64,000 bases of DNA from assembly GCF_009905375.1 (NCBI RefSeq), contig NC_133653.1, forward strand, positions 82,534,911-82,598,910, read 5' to 3'. The position numbers and the translations under genes are program-made. Origin of the DNA: Apium graveolens (taxonomy: Eukaryota; Streptophyta; Magnoliopsida; Apiales; Apiaceae). Shown in pieces: positions 45,617 to 57,168 of this stretch; within the stretch, counting starts at the first letter, position 1; every line of letters begins with the position of its first letter. The notes under the pieces are model-generated. The model saw only the letters and a list, made by a program, of their open reading frames with translations. It did not search any database and was not told where the DNA came from.

Positions 45617-46185
45617 TGTTAGGTCACAAAACACTGTAGAAGGGGGTTGAATACAGTGTTTATACAATCAAATCGATTTAACACAAGTATGTAACAAAGA
45701 TCAAGTATATTAAATAAACTCTGTTACAATATGAACTGTTTTTCTCTCTCAGTGATGAATAAATATCACTAAGAGCTGCTAGGTTACAATGTATAATCTT
45801 CTCGATAATGATAACACATATAGTGTAAACCCTAAGTCTGTGTTTATATAGTACACAGTTACAAGATAACTTCTAATTGATATGGAATATAATTCTGTCT
45901 CCTAAAATATATCAATTAGATATCTTCTACAAGTCTTCCATTCTTCTAACTCTTTCCATGCATATCTTTTTTTATTTTAGTCTCGATCTTCTCTCCTATG
46001 AATCAACTTCCTTCCTTATATGAAAGTCTTCCCGCACTTAAGTTCTGATATGACCTTAAGTTCTGATATTAAGTTCTGACTTCCAGTAAGTCCTGATTTC
46101 AGTAAGTCCTGATATGTCCTGTTTGTTAAGATCTGAAAACTAAACATGAACCATATTAGACATGACATCTCAAATATATCTAACA
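45617..46185 (-). repeat. Copia-1 5' LTR
   Basis: 569 bases on the minus strand, TGTTAGATATATTT...GACCTAACA. It pairs with 6683-7249. TATA-like CTATATAAACACA (minus) lies near 45840-45853. Confidence 0.95.
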
Positions 46186-46190
46186 TTCCT
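46186..46190. other. Copia-1 target-site duplication, right (TTCCT)
   Basis: Pairs with TGCCT at 6678-6682 (4 of 5). The Athila pol reading continues across the join once the insertion and one copy are set aside. Confidence 0.8.
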
Positions 46191-46561
46191 CTTGCACGCC
46201 AAACAGCTGCTCATCGTGAAAAGACTCATTTATTAATGTCTTATTCAATGAAGTTGCAATTGGATCCTCTAAACGCGAGAGATGATCAGCGACTTGATTT
46301 TTAGTCCTTTTTCTGTCCTTGATCTCTAATTCAAACTCCTGGAGTAAAAGAACCCATCAAATCAATCTAGGCTTCGAGTCCTTCTTCGAGACGAGATATC
46401 AAATGGCAACGTGATCAGTGAAAACTATCACCTTCGTACCAACCAGATAAGATCAAAATTTCTCAAAACCGTAGACGATAGCCAAAAGTTCTTTCTCCGT
46501 AGTAGTATAATTCAGTTGAGCACCATTAAGATCTTAATAGCATAGTAGATTACATGATATA
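46186..46561 (-). pseudogene. Athila-A pol fragment (RNase H)
   Basis: The continuation of Athila-A pol on the far side of copia-1. On the minus strand it reads RNase H with the VFTDHVAI-type block, [12 protein letters not shown] and [11 protein letters not shown], then [11 protein letters not shown] up to the copia-1 junction. The upstream end is cut at 46561 by the copia-2 LTR, so the rest should lie beyond the window. Stops are present. Confidence 0.88.
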
Positions 46562-47173
46562 TGTTAGATATATTTCTGATGTCATGTCTAATAGTGATTT
46601 GTGTTTAGTTTTCAGATCTTAACTAACAGGACAAATCAGGACTTAACAGGAAATCAGTACTTATACTGAAGTCAGAACTTAAGATATCAGAACTTAAGTT
46701 ATTAGAACTTAAGACATTAGAAGATATTTATCAGGAGATAATATCAAGACTTAAGAAGACGTTCAGATAAGGAAGGCGGATGATTGAAGGAAAGAAGATT
46801 AAGGCAAACACAAGAAGAGATATGCATGAAGAAGAATTCTATGAAGAATAGAATACTTGGAGGAAAAGATAACTAATTGATATATTTTAGGATGCAGACT
46901 TATGTTCAATATCGATTAGAAGATTATCTTGTAACTGTGTGTCTATATAAACACAACATAGGGTTTACACTATAAGTGTTATCATAATCGAGAATATTAT
47001 TAATTGTAACTCCAGCAGCTCTCGTGATATTTGTTCATCACTGAGAGAGAACGGTTCCATTGTAATACTGTTTTATTAATAAGATTATTCTGTGTTTCAT
47101 ATTTGTGTTTTTAATTCAATTTGATTGTAGTATACACTATATTCAACCCCCTTCTACAGTGTGTGACCTAAAA
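46562..47173 (+). repeat. Copia-2 5' LTR
   Basis: About 612 bases, TGTTAGATATATTTCTGATG...TGTGACCTAAAA. The end is mutated from CCTAACA, so the last base is uncertain by one or two. It has TATA-like TCTATATAAACACA near 46942 and many AAGTTCTGAT-like repeats near 46620-46730. The degenerate primer site (TATTATCAGAGC) lies at about 47177-47188. Confidence 0.88.
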
Positions 47174-47227
47174 AAGTATTATCAGAGCTATCTGTTAACA
47201 CATATACAGTAAAGATCCAAAACAATC

Positions 47228-49560
47228 ATGTCTGAAGAAGAGAAAACTTAAACCAAGCCAACCAAAAATGAAGAAACTCCAAAGACTCAAATCCATTATC
47301 GATATGAGACTATTAGGGTTCCAATACTGAAACCTTATGAGTATCCCATATGGATTTGAGGATGACTATGTTTCTGGAAGCTACAGATCCAGAATACCTT
47401 GACAGAATTAATGAAGGACCACATAAGCCAACCAAGCTCTCTGTTGTAGTTGCAGATCAGCCAGCACAGACTGTACCAAAGGGGAAAAATGAATATACAG
47501 CTGAAGATATCTCATCTATTGCCAAGGATGTAAAGGTAAGGCATTAGATGTATAGTGCCATTGATAATGTCATGTCAAACAAGGTAATTAACTGCAAGAC
47601 TGCAAAGGAGATATGGGATGCCTTGGAGACAAGATGCCAGGGAACTGACTCAATTAAGAAGAACAGAAGGACTATACTCACTTAAGAGTATGAGCACTTT
47701 GACTCAAAACCTGATGAGTCATTAACTGGTTTATATGACAGATTTGTCAAACTCTTGAATGATTTATCACTGGTGGATAAGGAATATGATCTTGAAGATA
47801 CTAATCTTAAATTCTTTTTAGCTCTTCCTGAAAGTTGGGATTTGAAGGCAACTACTATAAGAGACAACTATGCTCTTGATGAAATTTATGGTATGCTCAA
47901 GACTCATGAACTTGAGATGGATCAAAGAAGCAAGAGGCATGGGAGAAAGTCAAGAACAGTTGCTCTTAAGTCTGAGGAGGAATCCCCCAAAGTGGCTGTC
48001 TCAAAGAAAGGCAAATGAAAGGCTCTCATCACAAAGTCTGATTTAGATTCATCAAGTTCTGATGATGATGAGGATTCAGAAACTGAAAGTCTATATGAGA
48101 TGGATGCTAATGAAGAGATGATGAGATTGTGTGCTCTTATGGTGAAGCGTATCACAAAGATATCCTACAGGAAATTCAGAAGGGGAAAGAAGTTTTCCAG
48201 GAAAAGTGGAAATCTGATAAAAAGGGATTCATAAAATCTGAAGGCAAAGTAGGAAAGTTTGACAGAGGAGATTTCTCAAATGTTAAATGCTACAACTGTG
48301 GTGAGAAATGCCACATATCTCCTGGTTGAAAGAAAGGAAAAGGTGACAAAGGCAAGGCACTTGTCACAAAGAAGAAAAGCTGGACAAACACTTCAAATTC
48401 TGATAATGAGGTGAACTATACCTTGATGGCAAATGCTAATAGCAGTTCTGATGCTGCTGAGTTAAAGGTACCTCAAACAACTTATGCTTTTCATAATGAT
48501 GATATTACTGAGTTGAGATCTTATCTTAAAACCATATTCATTAGTTATAGAGATCAGACTTTAACATGTGATAGTTTAACTTCAGAAAATCTGGCTTTTA
48601 AGAAAAGGAATGACTATTTAGAAATGGAGTTAGTTATGTTCCATCAAACTCGGAAAGAAAGAGATGATGCTTTTTATGTTAGAGATGAAGTGTTAAAATT
48701 GAATCAATCTCTAAAAACTGAGTTAGAGAAGGAAAGAGAGATTATCAGGACTTGGACTAACTCTGGCAGAACAACTCAGAATTTGCTAAGTAGTGGAAAC
48801 TGGAAAGAGGGCTTAGGTTATTGAGATGATAAAAGTGAAACAGGAACTGAACAAATTAAGCCAATTATTGTTAAACAGACTACTAAGCCAAAGGTAAATC
48901 TTATTAAGTTTGTAGCTAAAACTGTAAAGTCTGATTCTGAAAAGATGAAAGATACTGAGACAGAAGTAAAAGCAGAGTCAACTTCTGACAAATTGAAACA
49001 GGAGAAGCCAATTGAAGTTAACATAGGCTTAATGACAAAGAAGCAGCTTAAGTATAAGCTGAAAGAGATTAAGAATGTAAACAAGGTAAAGCCACGAAAA
49101 ATAGGAATGGAAAGGAAGGTGTGAATAAAAGCAATAATTATATGCCTGTTCCTAATGCTCCTAAAAAGAAATGCTATAATTGTGGAAATTCTAACCATCT
49201 GGCTTCTTTTTGCAGGAAAAATAAGAATATAAACTCCTTACCTTCTAAGTCAGGAGTTAAGAGTCAGTATGTTAGGTTTAAGTCACAAAATCCTTGTTTT
49301 CAATGTGGTAGTATATGGCATTCCAATATACTTGTAAGGAATATCATAGTTTGTACTATGATTATTATCAAATAAAACCTTCTTTAAAGAAAGTTAGCAT
49401 TATTCCTTCTAGTGTAAGTTCTGATGCAAAGTCTGATACTGTAAATTCTGATAAGAAAAATGTTAACATAAACTCTGATGTTAAATCCGCTGCAAATGTT
49501 AACAAACTTAATAAGGCCAAAGGATGCAAGCAAGTCTGGGTCCTTAAAACTAATCATTAG
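47228..49560 (+). pseudogene. Copia-2 gag
   Basis: The start ATG is at 47228 (MSEEEK). A stop follows after seven codons (TAA at 47249), and there are many further lesions. Recognisable parts are MFLEATDPEYLDRINEGPHK (47350-47547), the capsid region (47755-48018), zinc knuckle CYNCGEKCHISPG whose last Cys codon is now a stop (48285-48330), a coiled-coil-like segment (48411-48824), and the second knuckle CYNCGNSNHLASFC (near 49170). It ends at TAG 49558-49560 in the pol frame. Confidence 0.87.
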
Positions 49561-52500
49561 TGGTCTTTGTGATTGCAGGGCAACATGAAAAACATCCTAG
49601 TTCCGGACAGTGGATGTTCAAGATATATGACTGGAAATAAAGCCCTGCTATCAGACTTTGTGGAGAAAGCTGGCCCAGAAGTTTCTTATGGAGATGGCAA
49701 TATGGGAAAAACTCTGGGATATGAAAATATCAATTTTGGGAATGTCATCATTAAAAAAGTATCTCTAGTCTCAGGACTTAAACACAATTTGCTGAGTGTT
49801 AGTCAAATTTGTGACAGAGGTTATCATGTGGATTTCTTTGAAGAACACTGTGAAGTTGTAAGCAAATCTACAGGAAAAGTTGTTCTAAATGGATACAGGC
49901 ATGGTAATATTTATAAAGCCAAGCTATCAACAAGTTCTGATGGTTCTACAATCTGTCTGTTAAGTAGAACATCAATTGAAGAAAGCTGGGATTGGCACAA
50001 GAAACTCTCTCATTTAAATTTCAGTAATATAAATGAACTAGTCAAGAAAGATCTTGTGAGAGGACTGCCAAAATCAGTATTTTCTCCTTATGTCCTTTGT
50101 GATTCATGTCAAAAGGCAAAACAAAGAAAATCTTCATTCAAGAGCAAGACTGAATCTTCAATTCTTTAGCCTTATCACCTACTACATGTTGATCTATTTG
50201 GTCCAATGAATGTCATGTTTATTGCAAAGAAAAAATATGCTATGGTCATAGTAGATGAGTTTACCAGATACACATGGGTGTATTTCTTGTACACAACAAG
50301 TGAAACTGCATCTATCTTGATTGATCGTATCAAACAACTGGATAAGGTTGTCAAAGACTCTTTGAAAATCATAAGAAGTGATAATGGCACTGAGTTCAAG
50401 AATATGATTATAGAAGAGTTCTGCAAAGACCTTGGAATAAATCAGGAATTCTATGCTTTTGGAACTCCACAGCAAAATGGAGTTGTTGAAAGAAAGAATA
50501 GAACTCTTATTGAAACTGCACGAACTATGCTTGATGAAGTAAAGTTACCAACCTACTTTTGGGCTGAAGCTGTGCAGACTGCTTGTTTTACTCAGAATGC
50601 AACACTTATTAACAAGCATGGAAAGACACCATATGAGATGGTAAAGAAAAAGAAGCCAAATCTGAAGTACTTTCATGTATTCGGATGCAAGTGTTTTGTT
50701 CTTAAGACTCATGCTGAACAGCTATCCAAATTTGATCTAAAAGATGATGAAGGAATTTTTGTTGGATATCCACTTTCCACAAAATCCTTCAGAATTTACA
50801 ATTTAAGAACAAGGGTTGTCATGGAATCTATCAATGTCTCTTTTGATGATAAGAAGATTACTGGACTTGAATATTTCAATGATCATAATCAGCTGAGATT
50901 TGAGAATGAAGCTTTAAATTCTGATTTTGTAAATTCTGATAGTCTAAACCCTGATACTGCAAACTTTGATGGGTTAAACTTTGATGTTATTGAAACTGTG
51001 GTGACTACGCCAATGAAAAATGCACCTGTGCAGGGGGAGCATATTGAAGATCCACCCCATCTCAAGAAGTATCAGAACCTAGAACAGGCTCTTCAAGTTC
51101 TGATTCATCAAGTTCTGATGGGCCAAGTTCTGATAATTCTGGAAACTCAAATTCTGATTCATCAAGTTCTGATGGGCTAAATTCTGAAAATTCTGGAAAC
51201 TCAAATTCTGAAGGATCCAACTCAGAGAGCATAATTTAAGGGGAAGCATGAGAAAATGTTGATGGAGACAGCATGGATCATGGGGGAGCATCCAGTTCTA
51301 GAGATTATCTTCCATCTGCAAGGAAGTGGACTAAAGCACATATACCTGACTTGATTATTGGAGATCCTGAAGAAGGTATAAGAACTAGAACAAGAACATC
51401 AAATGAATGTCTCTATCACTCTTTTCTTTCTCAGGATGAACTAAAGAAAGTGGAAGAAGCTCTTCAAGATGCTGATTGGGTGCAAGCAATGCAGGAAGAG
51501 TTAAATAAATTTGAAAGAAATAAAGTCTGGACCCTAGTACCAAGACCAAAGAATAGATCTGTTGTTGGTACAAAGTGGGTGTTCAGAAACAAAACTGATA
51601 GTGATGGCATAATTACAAGAAATAAAGCAAGGCTGGTTGTAAAAGGATACTCTTAACAGGAGGGAATTGATTATGGTTAAACATTTGCACCAGTTGCTAG
51701 ATTGGAAGCCATAAGGATATTTTTGGCTTATGCTGCTCACAAAAAGTTTACAGTCTTTCAAATGGATGTAAAAAGTGCTTTTCTTAATGGAAAATTGGAA
51801 GAAGAAGTATATGTTGAACAACCTCCAGGTTTTATAGATTCAAAATTTCCTAATCATGTCTATAGACTTGATAAAGCACTTTATGGTCTTAAGCAAGCTC
51901 CAAGAGCATGGTATGAGACATTAGCTCAGTTTCTTCTGGAAAGTGGATTTAACAGAGGGACTATTGATAAAACTTTATTCTATCTCAACCATGGAAAGGA
52001 ATTACTTTTGGTGCAGATATATGTTGATGATATCATTTTTGGCTCTACAAATGACAGACTTTGTAAAAGGTTTTCCAAGCTAATGCAGTCAAGATATCAA
52101 ATGAGTATGATGGGATAACTTAATTATTTTATGGGCCTTCAAGTCAAGCAGAATGAAGAAGGAACTTTTATTTCTCAATGTAAGTACACCAGAAATTTGT
52201 TGAAGAAATTTGGAATGCAAGACTGTTCAAGTGCATCCACTCCTATGGCCACTACAACAAAATTGGATAAGGATACTGGTACATCAGTAGATATTACTGA
52301 TTACAGAGGTATGATTGGCTCATTACTCTATCTAGCTGCAAGTAGACCTGATATCATGTATGCTACCTGTCTTTGTGCAACATTTCAAGCAGATCCAAGA
52401 GAACCTCACTTAACAGCTGTGAAAAGAATTTTCAAGTACCTTAAGGGTACAGCTGATCTGGGATTGTGGTATCCTAGGGAATCAGACTTTAAGCTAATAG

Positions 52501-52976
52501 GTTACTCAGATGCAGATTTTGCAGGGTGCAAAATTGACAGGAAAAGCACAAGTGGAAGCTGCCAATTTCTTGGAGGCGGATTAGTTTCTTGGTTTAGCAA
52601 GAAACAAAAGTCAATTTCTACATCAACTGCAGAGGCAGAGTACATTGCTGCATGAAGCTGTTGTGCACAGATTCTTTGGATGAAGAATTAGTTACTGGAT
52701 TATGGGTTAGAATTTTCTAAAATCCCTATTTACTATGATAATCAAAGTGTTATTTCTATGACAGGTAATCCAGTTTAACACTCAATGACAAAGCACATCA
52801 GCATTAGGTACCACTTCATAAGGGAACATGTGATGGGAGGTACAGTGGAATTGCATTTTGTTCCAACAGATCAACAACTAACAGATATCTTCACAAAACC
52901 ACTATGTGAAGCTACTTTTACAAGATTGGTAAATGAACTTGGAATGGTTTCAGGTTCTTTCTCTAAATCTGCTTAG
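49561..52976 (+). pseudogene. Copia-2 pol
   Basis: The protease has PDSGCSRYMTGN near 49606. The HHCC domain is intact, with WHKKLSHLNF and CDSCQKAKQ. The integrase core has HVDLFGPM, RSDNGTEFKN and PQQNGVVERKN. The Ser/Asp-rich linker holds a local tandem repeat (51084-51225). RT has [20 protein letters not shown] and an intact [10 protein letters not shown] near 52017-52045. RNase H ends at 52976. Stops or frame changes lie near 50167, 51180-51273, 51654, 52118, 52653 and 52777. Its catalytic motifs are better kept than those of copia-1, but it is inactive. Confidence 0.9.
51084..51225 (+). repeat. Tandem repeat in copia-2 pol linker
   Basis: Repeats of TCAAGTTCTGATGGGC and AATTCTGGAAACTCAAATTC. 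In copia-1 the same linker encodes Ser-Asp-rich repeats (about 41580-41700). Confidence 0.75.
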
Positions 52977-54423
52977 TTTATGTTCTGATACATCAGAATT
53001 TATTATCAGTATTTAAAAATATTACTCTCTTTATGTAATATGTGCTTAAATTGAAATTTACCTAAGTGCTGGTTGTTGTCTGATGTGAGTTTCTAAACTC
53101 TGATAGTGATATGAATGTTTCTGTGACTATTCAATCCAATGAGGATAACTGTGCTAGATGCTGACCTAGTAGTCTTTACTATACTAAAGATCCCATGTAT
53201 GAAGTAATTGTTTATGTGGAAATCTTTTAACACAAGCAAATTCTGATATTGAGCTTGGTTAGGTTTACTTTGTGTATCTTATTACTAAGTCAAAAACTAG
53301 AATAGTGCTTCTTATCTGTTAAGTTCTGATGTTGGTAAATCTTATGGATGTACTAAGTACTGATAAGCCTCACTTATCAAAAGAAAAAGAAAAGAAAAGA
53401 AATAAATATCAGGTACTCCTTTGAGATCTAGAGAAAAATATATGTGAAAGGGAAGACCCAAGTGCATTGCTGGTATTAAGTAATATGCATTAGAAAAGCA
53501 AAATAAAATTTTCTTGGTGACTTTTCACATTCTCTGATTACTGGAAAAATACTCTGATAACAGCATAAATTCTGATAAGCAGTCGTGACTCACTTACACT
53601 GAGAAGCCACTGTAAAAAAGAATTTCAAAAGATGCGTAAAATGAGCACAAAACAGTTTAGGTGGACTCATGCATGAACTCATTCTATAGTAGACTTCAGA
53701 CTAATGACAGATTTTAAGCAAAATTCTTAGTTATGCCTTATTTCTAAGATGTACTGAAGTGAATCAGACTTTACTCTTTGTCTGATATTTAGCTTAATGC
53801 ACACACTTACACTCCATATGAATGATGAAAATTACTGTGGTGATCAATATTATTTTAGGTGAACAGTTTAAGTGTCAGTTGCATAAATTCTGAGGACAAG
53901 TTCTGATGGAAGTTCTGATGATTAAGTTCTGTTGAAACCATATCAGTATTTGTGTGAAGAATTACAGAGATAAACATTCACTTTTTGAGTAAAGAAGCCA
54001 TATTCTGATGACTTTTAAATTCTGATAATAATCAAGTTCTAATTCTGACGTGGCAGTATTTATTTCCTTGATTTATTTTTAAGTCAATACTTGATCGGTT
54101 ATATTTTATCAGAATATTGGTTTATGTGAGATAAATCAGTCATAATAATTATGGGTTAGTGGTTAACGTGTCTTGAAAACCTACATGTGCATAGTAATTG
54201 TTATTATTTCCCGTGCCCATTAACTCTGGCTTTAGATCATTTACTGACCGTTATTATTACACATAGGTCTAGGAAGAAGAGGTATCATTATTTTTACCTG
54301 TAATTATTAAATACTTCTCGCGACTCTTGGTATTCTACTGGCTATTTAAACCAACTATTCATTCCAGCCAATACATCTTCCAGTTTCTCACAAACTCACT
54401 CTTTTTACATACTCATCAAAAAT
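52977..54423 (+). other. Copia-2 post-pol spacer
   Basis: About 1.45 kb without a supported gene. It is homologous to copia-1 38304-39822 for most of its length. AAGTTCTGAT-type motifs cluster near 53880-54060. A TATTTAAA box lies at 54343-54350. Confidence 0.7.
54343..54350 (+). promoter_or_regulatory. TATA-like box upstream of the copia-2 short ORF
   Basis: TATTTAAA lies about 75 bases before ATG 54424, with a C/A/T-rich leader between. Candidate only. Confidence 0.35.
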
Positions 54424-54690
54424 ATGGTTCGTTTCAACTTGCTACTGAACTATGACACTTTCAATATCGATTTGAGTTTTAATGATTGGCGACAGGAGTG
54501 GCATGTAACGGTCATTCCTGAAGAGATCTGGAACTCAGTTCCACAAGAGGTTCACACAGACCTCTTATTCTTTTATATGGACTATCATCTCCATTGTGAT
54601 CGTCTGGAAGAGGAAAGGAGAGAAGCTCTTCATCAGCAACAACGGATCATCCGTCGTGCGATGCTCTTCGTCAGCAGCAGAAGGAGCTAG
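54424..54690 (+). CDS. Unrecognised 88-residue ORF after copia-2 pol
   Basis: An intact ORF starts MVRFNLLLNYDTFNIDLSF and has a Trp-rich centre (DWRQEWHVTVIPEEIW). A His/Asp/Arg-rich helix follows (LHCDRLEEERREALHQQQ) and the tail is basic. There is no signal peptide, membrane segment or known motif. It takes the place of the copia-1 large ORF N-terminus, to which I see no similarity. About 280 AT-rich bases follow, then a fragment that does match copia-1. It could be a captured gene, a variant third ORF or a chance ORF. Confidence 0.45.
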   Translation: MVRFNLLLNYDTFNIDLSFNDWRQEWHVTVIPEEIWNSVPQEVHTDLLFFYMDYHLHCDRLEEERREALHQQQRIIRRAMLFVSSRRS

Positions 54691-54969
54691 TCGTTAGGTC
54701 TTCTTAGACTAGGACTTAGGCTGTTGATGTTAAGAATTCTTAGAATAGGAATATCTTGTAATTTTTGCATGTAACTGATATATTTCATGAAATGTACTCA
54801 TCTGATATATTAATGAAATTTACTTTAAATTGCAAGATTTGGCCCTTGTTTCTCAAATTATGTGACTGTGCATGTTTTAATTGCAATTTGTTAATCTTTA
54901 CTTCATCATTTTTAACTTTATCCTATGATGAATGTTTTGATTTAATAATGGTCAATAATAAATTTTGAT
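54691..54969 (+). other. AT-rich gap after the short ORF
   Basis: No ORF supported. It looks like a 3' untranslated stretch but no single polyadenylation site can be chosen. Confidence 0.5.
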
Positions 54970-55143
54970 GGGTTGAGGAAATAATTGAAGCACAGGTTAA
55001 TGCATCTGAACCTACCTTTAACAGAGTTGAGGCTATTGAGAAAGCTCAGGAGAAACAACAAGCTCAGATTGATGAAGTACTAAAGAATCAAGCTTCTCAA
55101 CAAGTTCAACTAAATGAAATCCAATCTTCAGTGGAATTACTTC
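54970..55143 (+). pseudogene. Copia-2 fragment of the large post-pol ORF (coiled coil)
   Basis: Encodes VEAIEKAQEKQQAQIDEVL and continues to ELLL, matching the copia-1 coiled coil (about 9160-9280). It is cut by Tekay-2 exactly where copia-1 has its Ser-Leu (GA)n run. Confidence 0.8.
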
Positions 55144-57130
55144 TGTAACACCCCCAAGTCCGGGGTCGGGAATCCAGGTTGTCACGAGTTCCATTTCCCT
55201 TATCAATACTTAATCTTAACAGTCAACCAACTACTGCGCACTGTGACCCCACAATATACACACACACCACAAGTTATAGTCTCAGAGATGAATACCAAAA
55301 ATAACACAAGTCATTTTATTCCACAATTATAAACCATTTCACCTTAAAAAGGGTTTCTGAATAATTTACCTATTCTTTGCCATTATTACAATTCATAAAT
55401 ATACATAAGTCTGGTACATCGAAAGTTGAAAGCCTAGCCTATTGCTAGATCCTACCTCAGCTACACGACATCAACGCCTACAGGAAACTCCGGAACGTTT
55501 CCTATCCGCTCCCGAATTGGGAGCTTGATCCTTTTCATCTTTTCTATCTGTTGTTGTGTGATGAAAGAAGAAAACAAGGGTCAGCAACAAGCCCACCAAA
55601 ATAATATGTATAATAATTAACAATACATGAGCATTCTCATAGTACTCAAGAAAGTCTTGGTTAAGAAGAAATGAACCAAGTTGATATCTTAACGCGACCA
55701 AGTCACAAAATATTCAGTAAATACATACATATATACTTTTCATAATCTTTGAAATCCTCTGACATGTATAATATACACAGAGTTCCAGTTTATAACTGTA
55801 TAAAAATATTGTTGCAAGGTGATCTCATATATCTAACCTTGTCTCAACGTTTTTCTGAAAATCTTTGTCATGCATAAGATAATCAATAACCAGATATAAG
55901 TTGAAAAGATGAAGTTACAAGATACCCTAATATACTTATATCCTTCCCAAATACTACTTGAACTACCACCGTTCAAGTTATAATCAGTTTCAAAAGTTCA
56001 TCACATAGATGAGACTAAAAGATAAGACTTGAATAGATTCAATCCTTGAAATATCATTATAAAAAATGAAGTTACGAGATACTTCATTAAGTCCCGATAT
56101 ATATATACACCTATATATATACATTTCATACACTCCTTGAAAACCTCTGTTATGAAAATTATAAAAAGAGTTGCAATATCCAATGAATTTCGGAAAGGAG
56201 AAAACCTTGGCATAAACCTGATATCTTGCTGATCAGGCAAAGATACCAATAAGTAACCTTTTCTACTAGTAGATGGACGAATTCCCCACTGGTCATCACC
56301 CTGGCCGCAATAGGACCTTATGTTGGACTGCCACTCAGCCACTTACATATTTGATGGACTCCCACTGAGCCACTTACACTTTCATGGACGCCCACTGAGC
56401 CCATGTTGCTTATGCCGACTCAATAGATGGACTTACTTCCCGAACGTTGGGTAAGTAATCAATTCATTTATCAAAACAGCAACCTCGTTGCGAATATAAA
56501 ATACACCACGGAGCCGGATCCCTTAGATTTTTGAGCAAATATTCAAGTCCCCTTCGAAAGGAAGATCTTAAATCTGAAAACGAGTTTTGGGATCCGCTCT
56601 AACTTTTAAAAATCATTTTGAAGACTCGAAAACATTTTTAAGAATGTTTGGAGTAATGCTGATTTAATAAAATAAATCAGTCCCAATATATTAGATAATA
56701 TCTGAATATTATTATTTAAATAATATTCTCATAAGGGATAATCTTTATAAAAATAATTTGAAGTACAAGTTTTAAACTTATACTTGAAATGAATAATAAA
56801 TAACCAAAGATATACTTATACGAAAGTACGATCTTTATTTGAATAATCGAAAATAAGCTTGATTATCAAAACATCATTCTTTAATAAAATAAAGGATATT
56901 ATTTAGTAAATAATCGGAGTCATAAGTCCTCAAATGAATATTCAAACTAATATTCATTAAATAGAATAAACAGAGTCATAAGTCCTCGAATGAATATTCA
57001 AAGTAATATTCATTATATAAATAAGCGGAGTCATAAGTCCTCGAATGAATATTCAGAATAATATTCATTAAATAAAATAAAGCTATCGAATAAACCTTAT
57101 TCGATTAATAGTTTTGAAAACTATATCAAT

Positions 57131-57168
<38 letters not shown>

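Larger units (their letters stand above)
46562..55143 (+). mobile_element. Copia-2: Sirevirus-like copia element, 5' part
   Basis: A plus-strand relative of copia-1: LTR, degenerate primer site, gag, pol, long post-pol spacer, a short ORF and a fragment related to the large copia-1 ORF. It sits in Athila-A RNase H (predicted target duplication ATATA at 46557-46561) and is cut at 55144 by Tekay-2. Its 3' end lies outside the window. Confidence 0.9.

Noticed and set aside
52960..52985. Readthrough signal at the end of copia-2 pol as in soybean SIRE1
   Set aside because: The stop is followed by TTTATG rather than the CAR-YYA context, and a 1.4 kb spacer follows.
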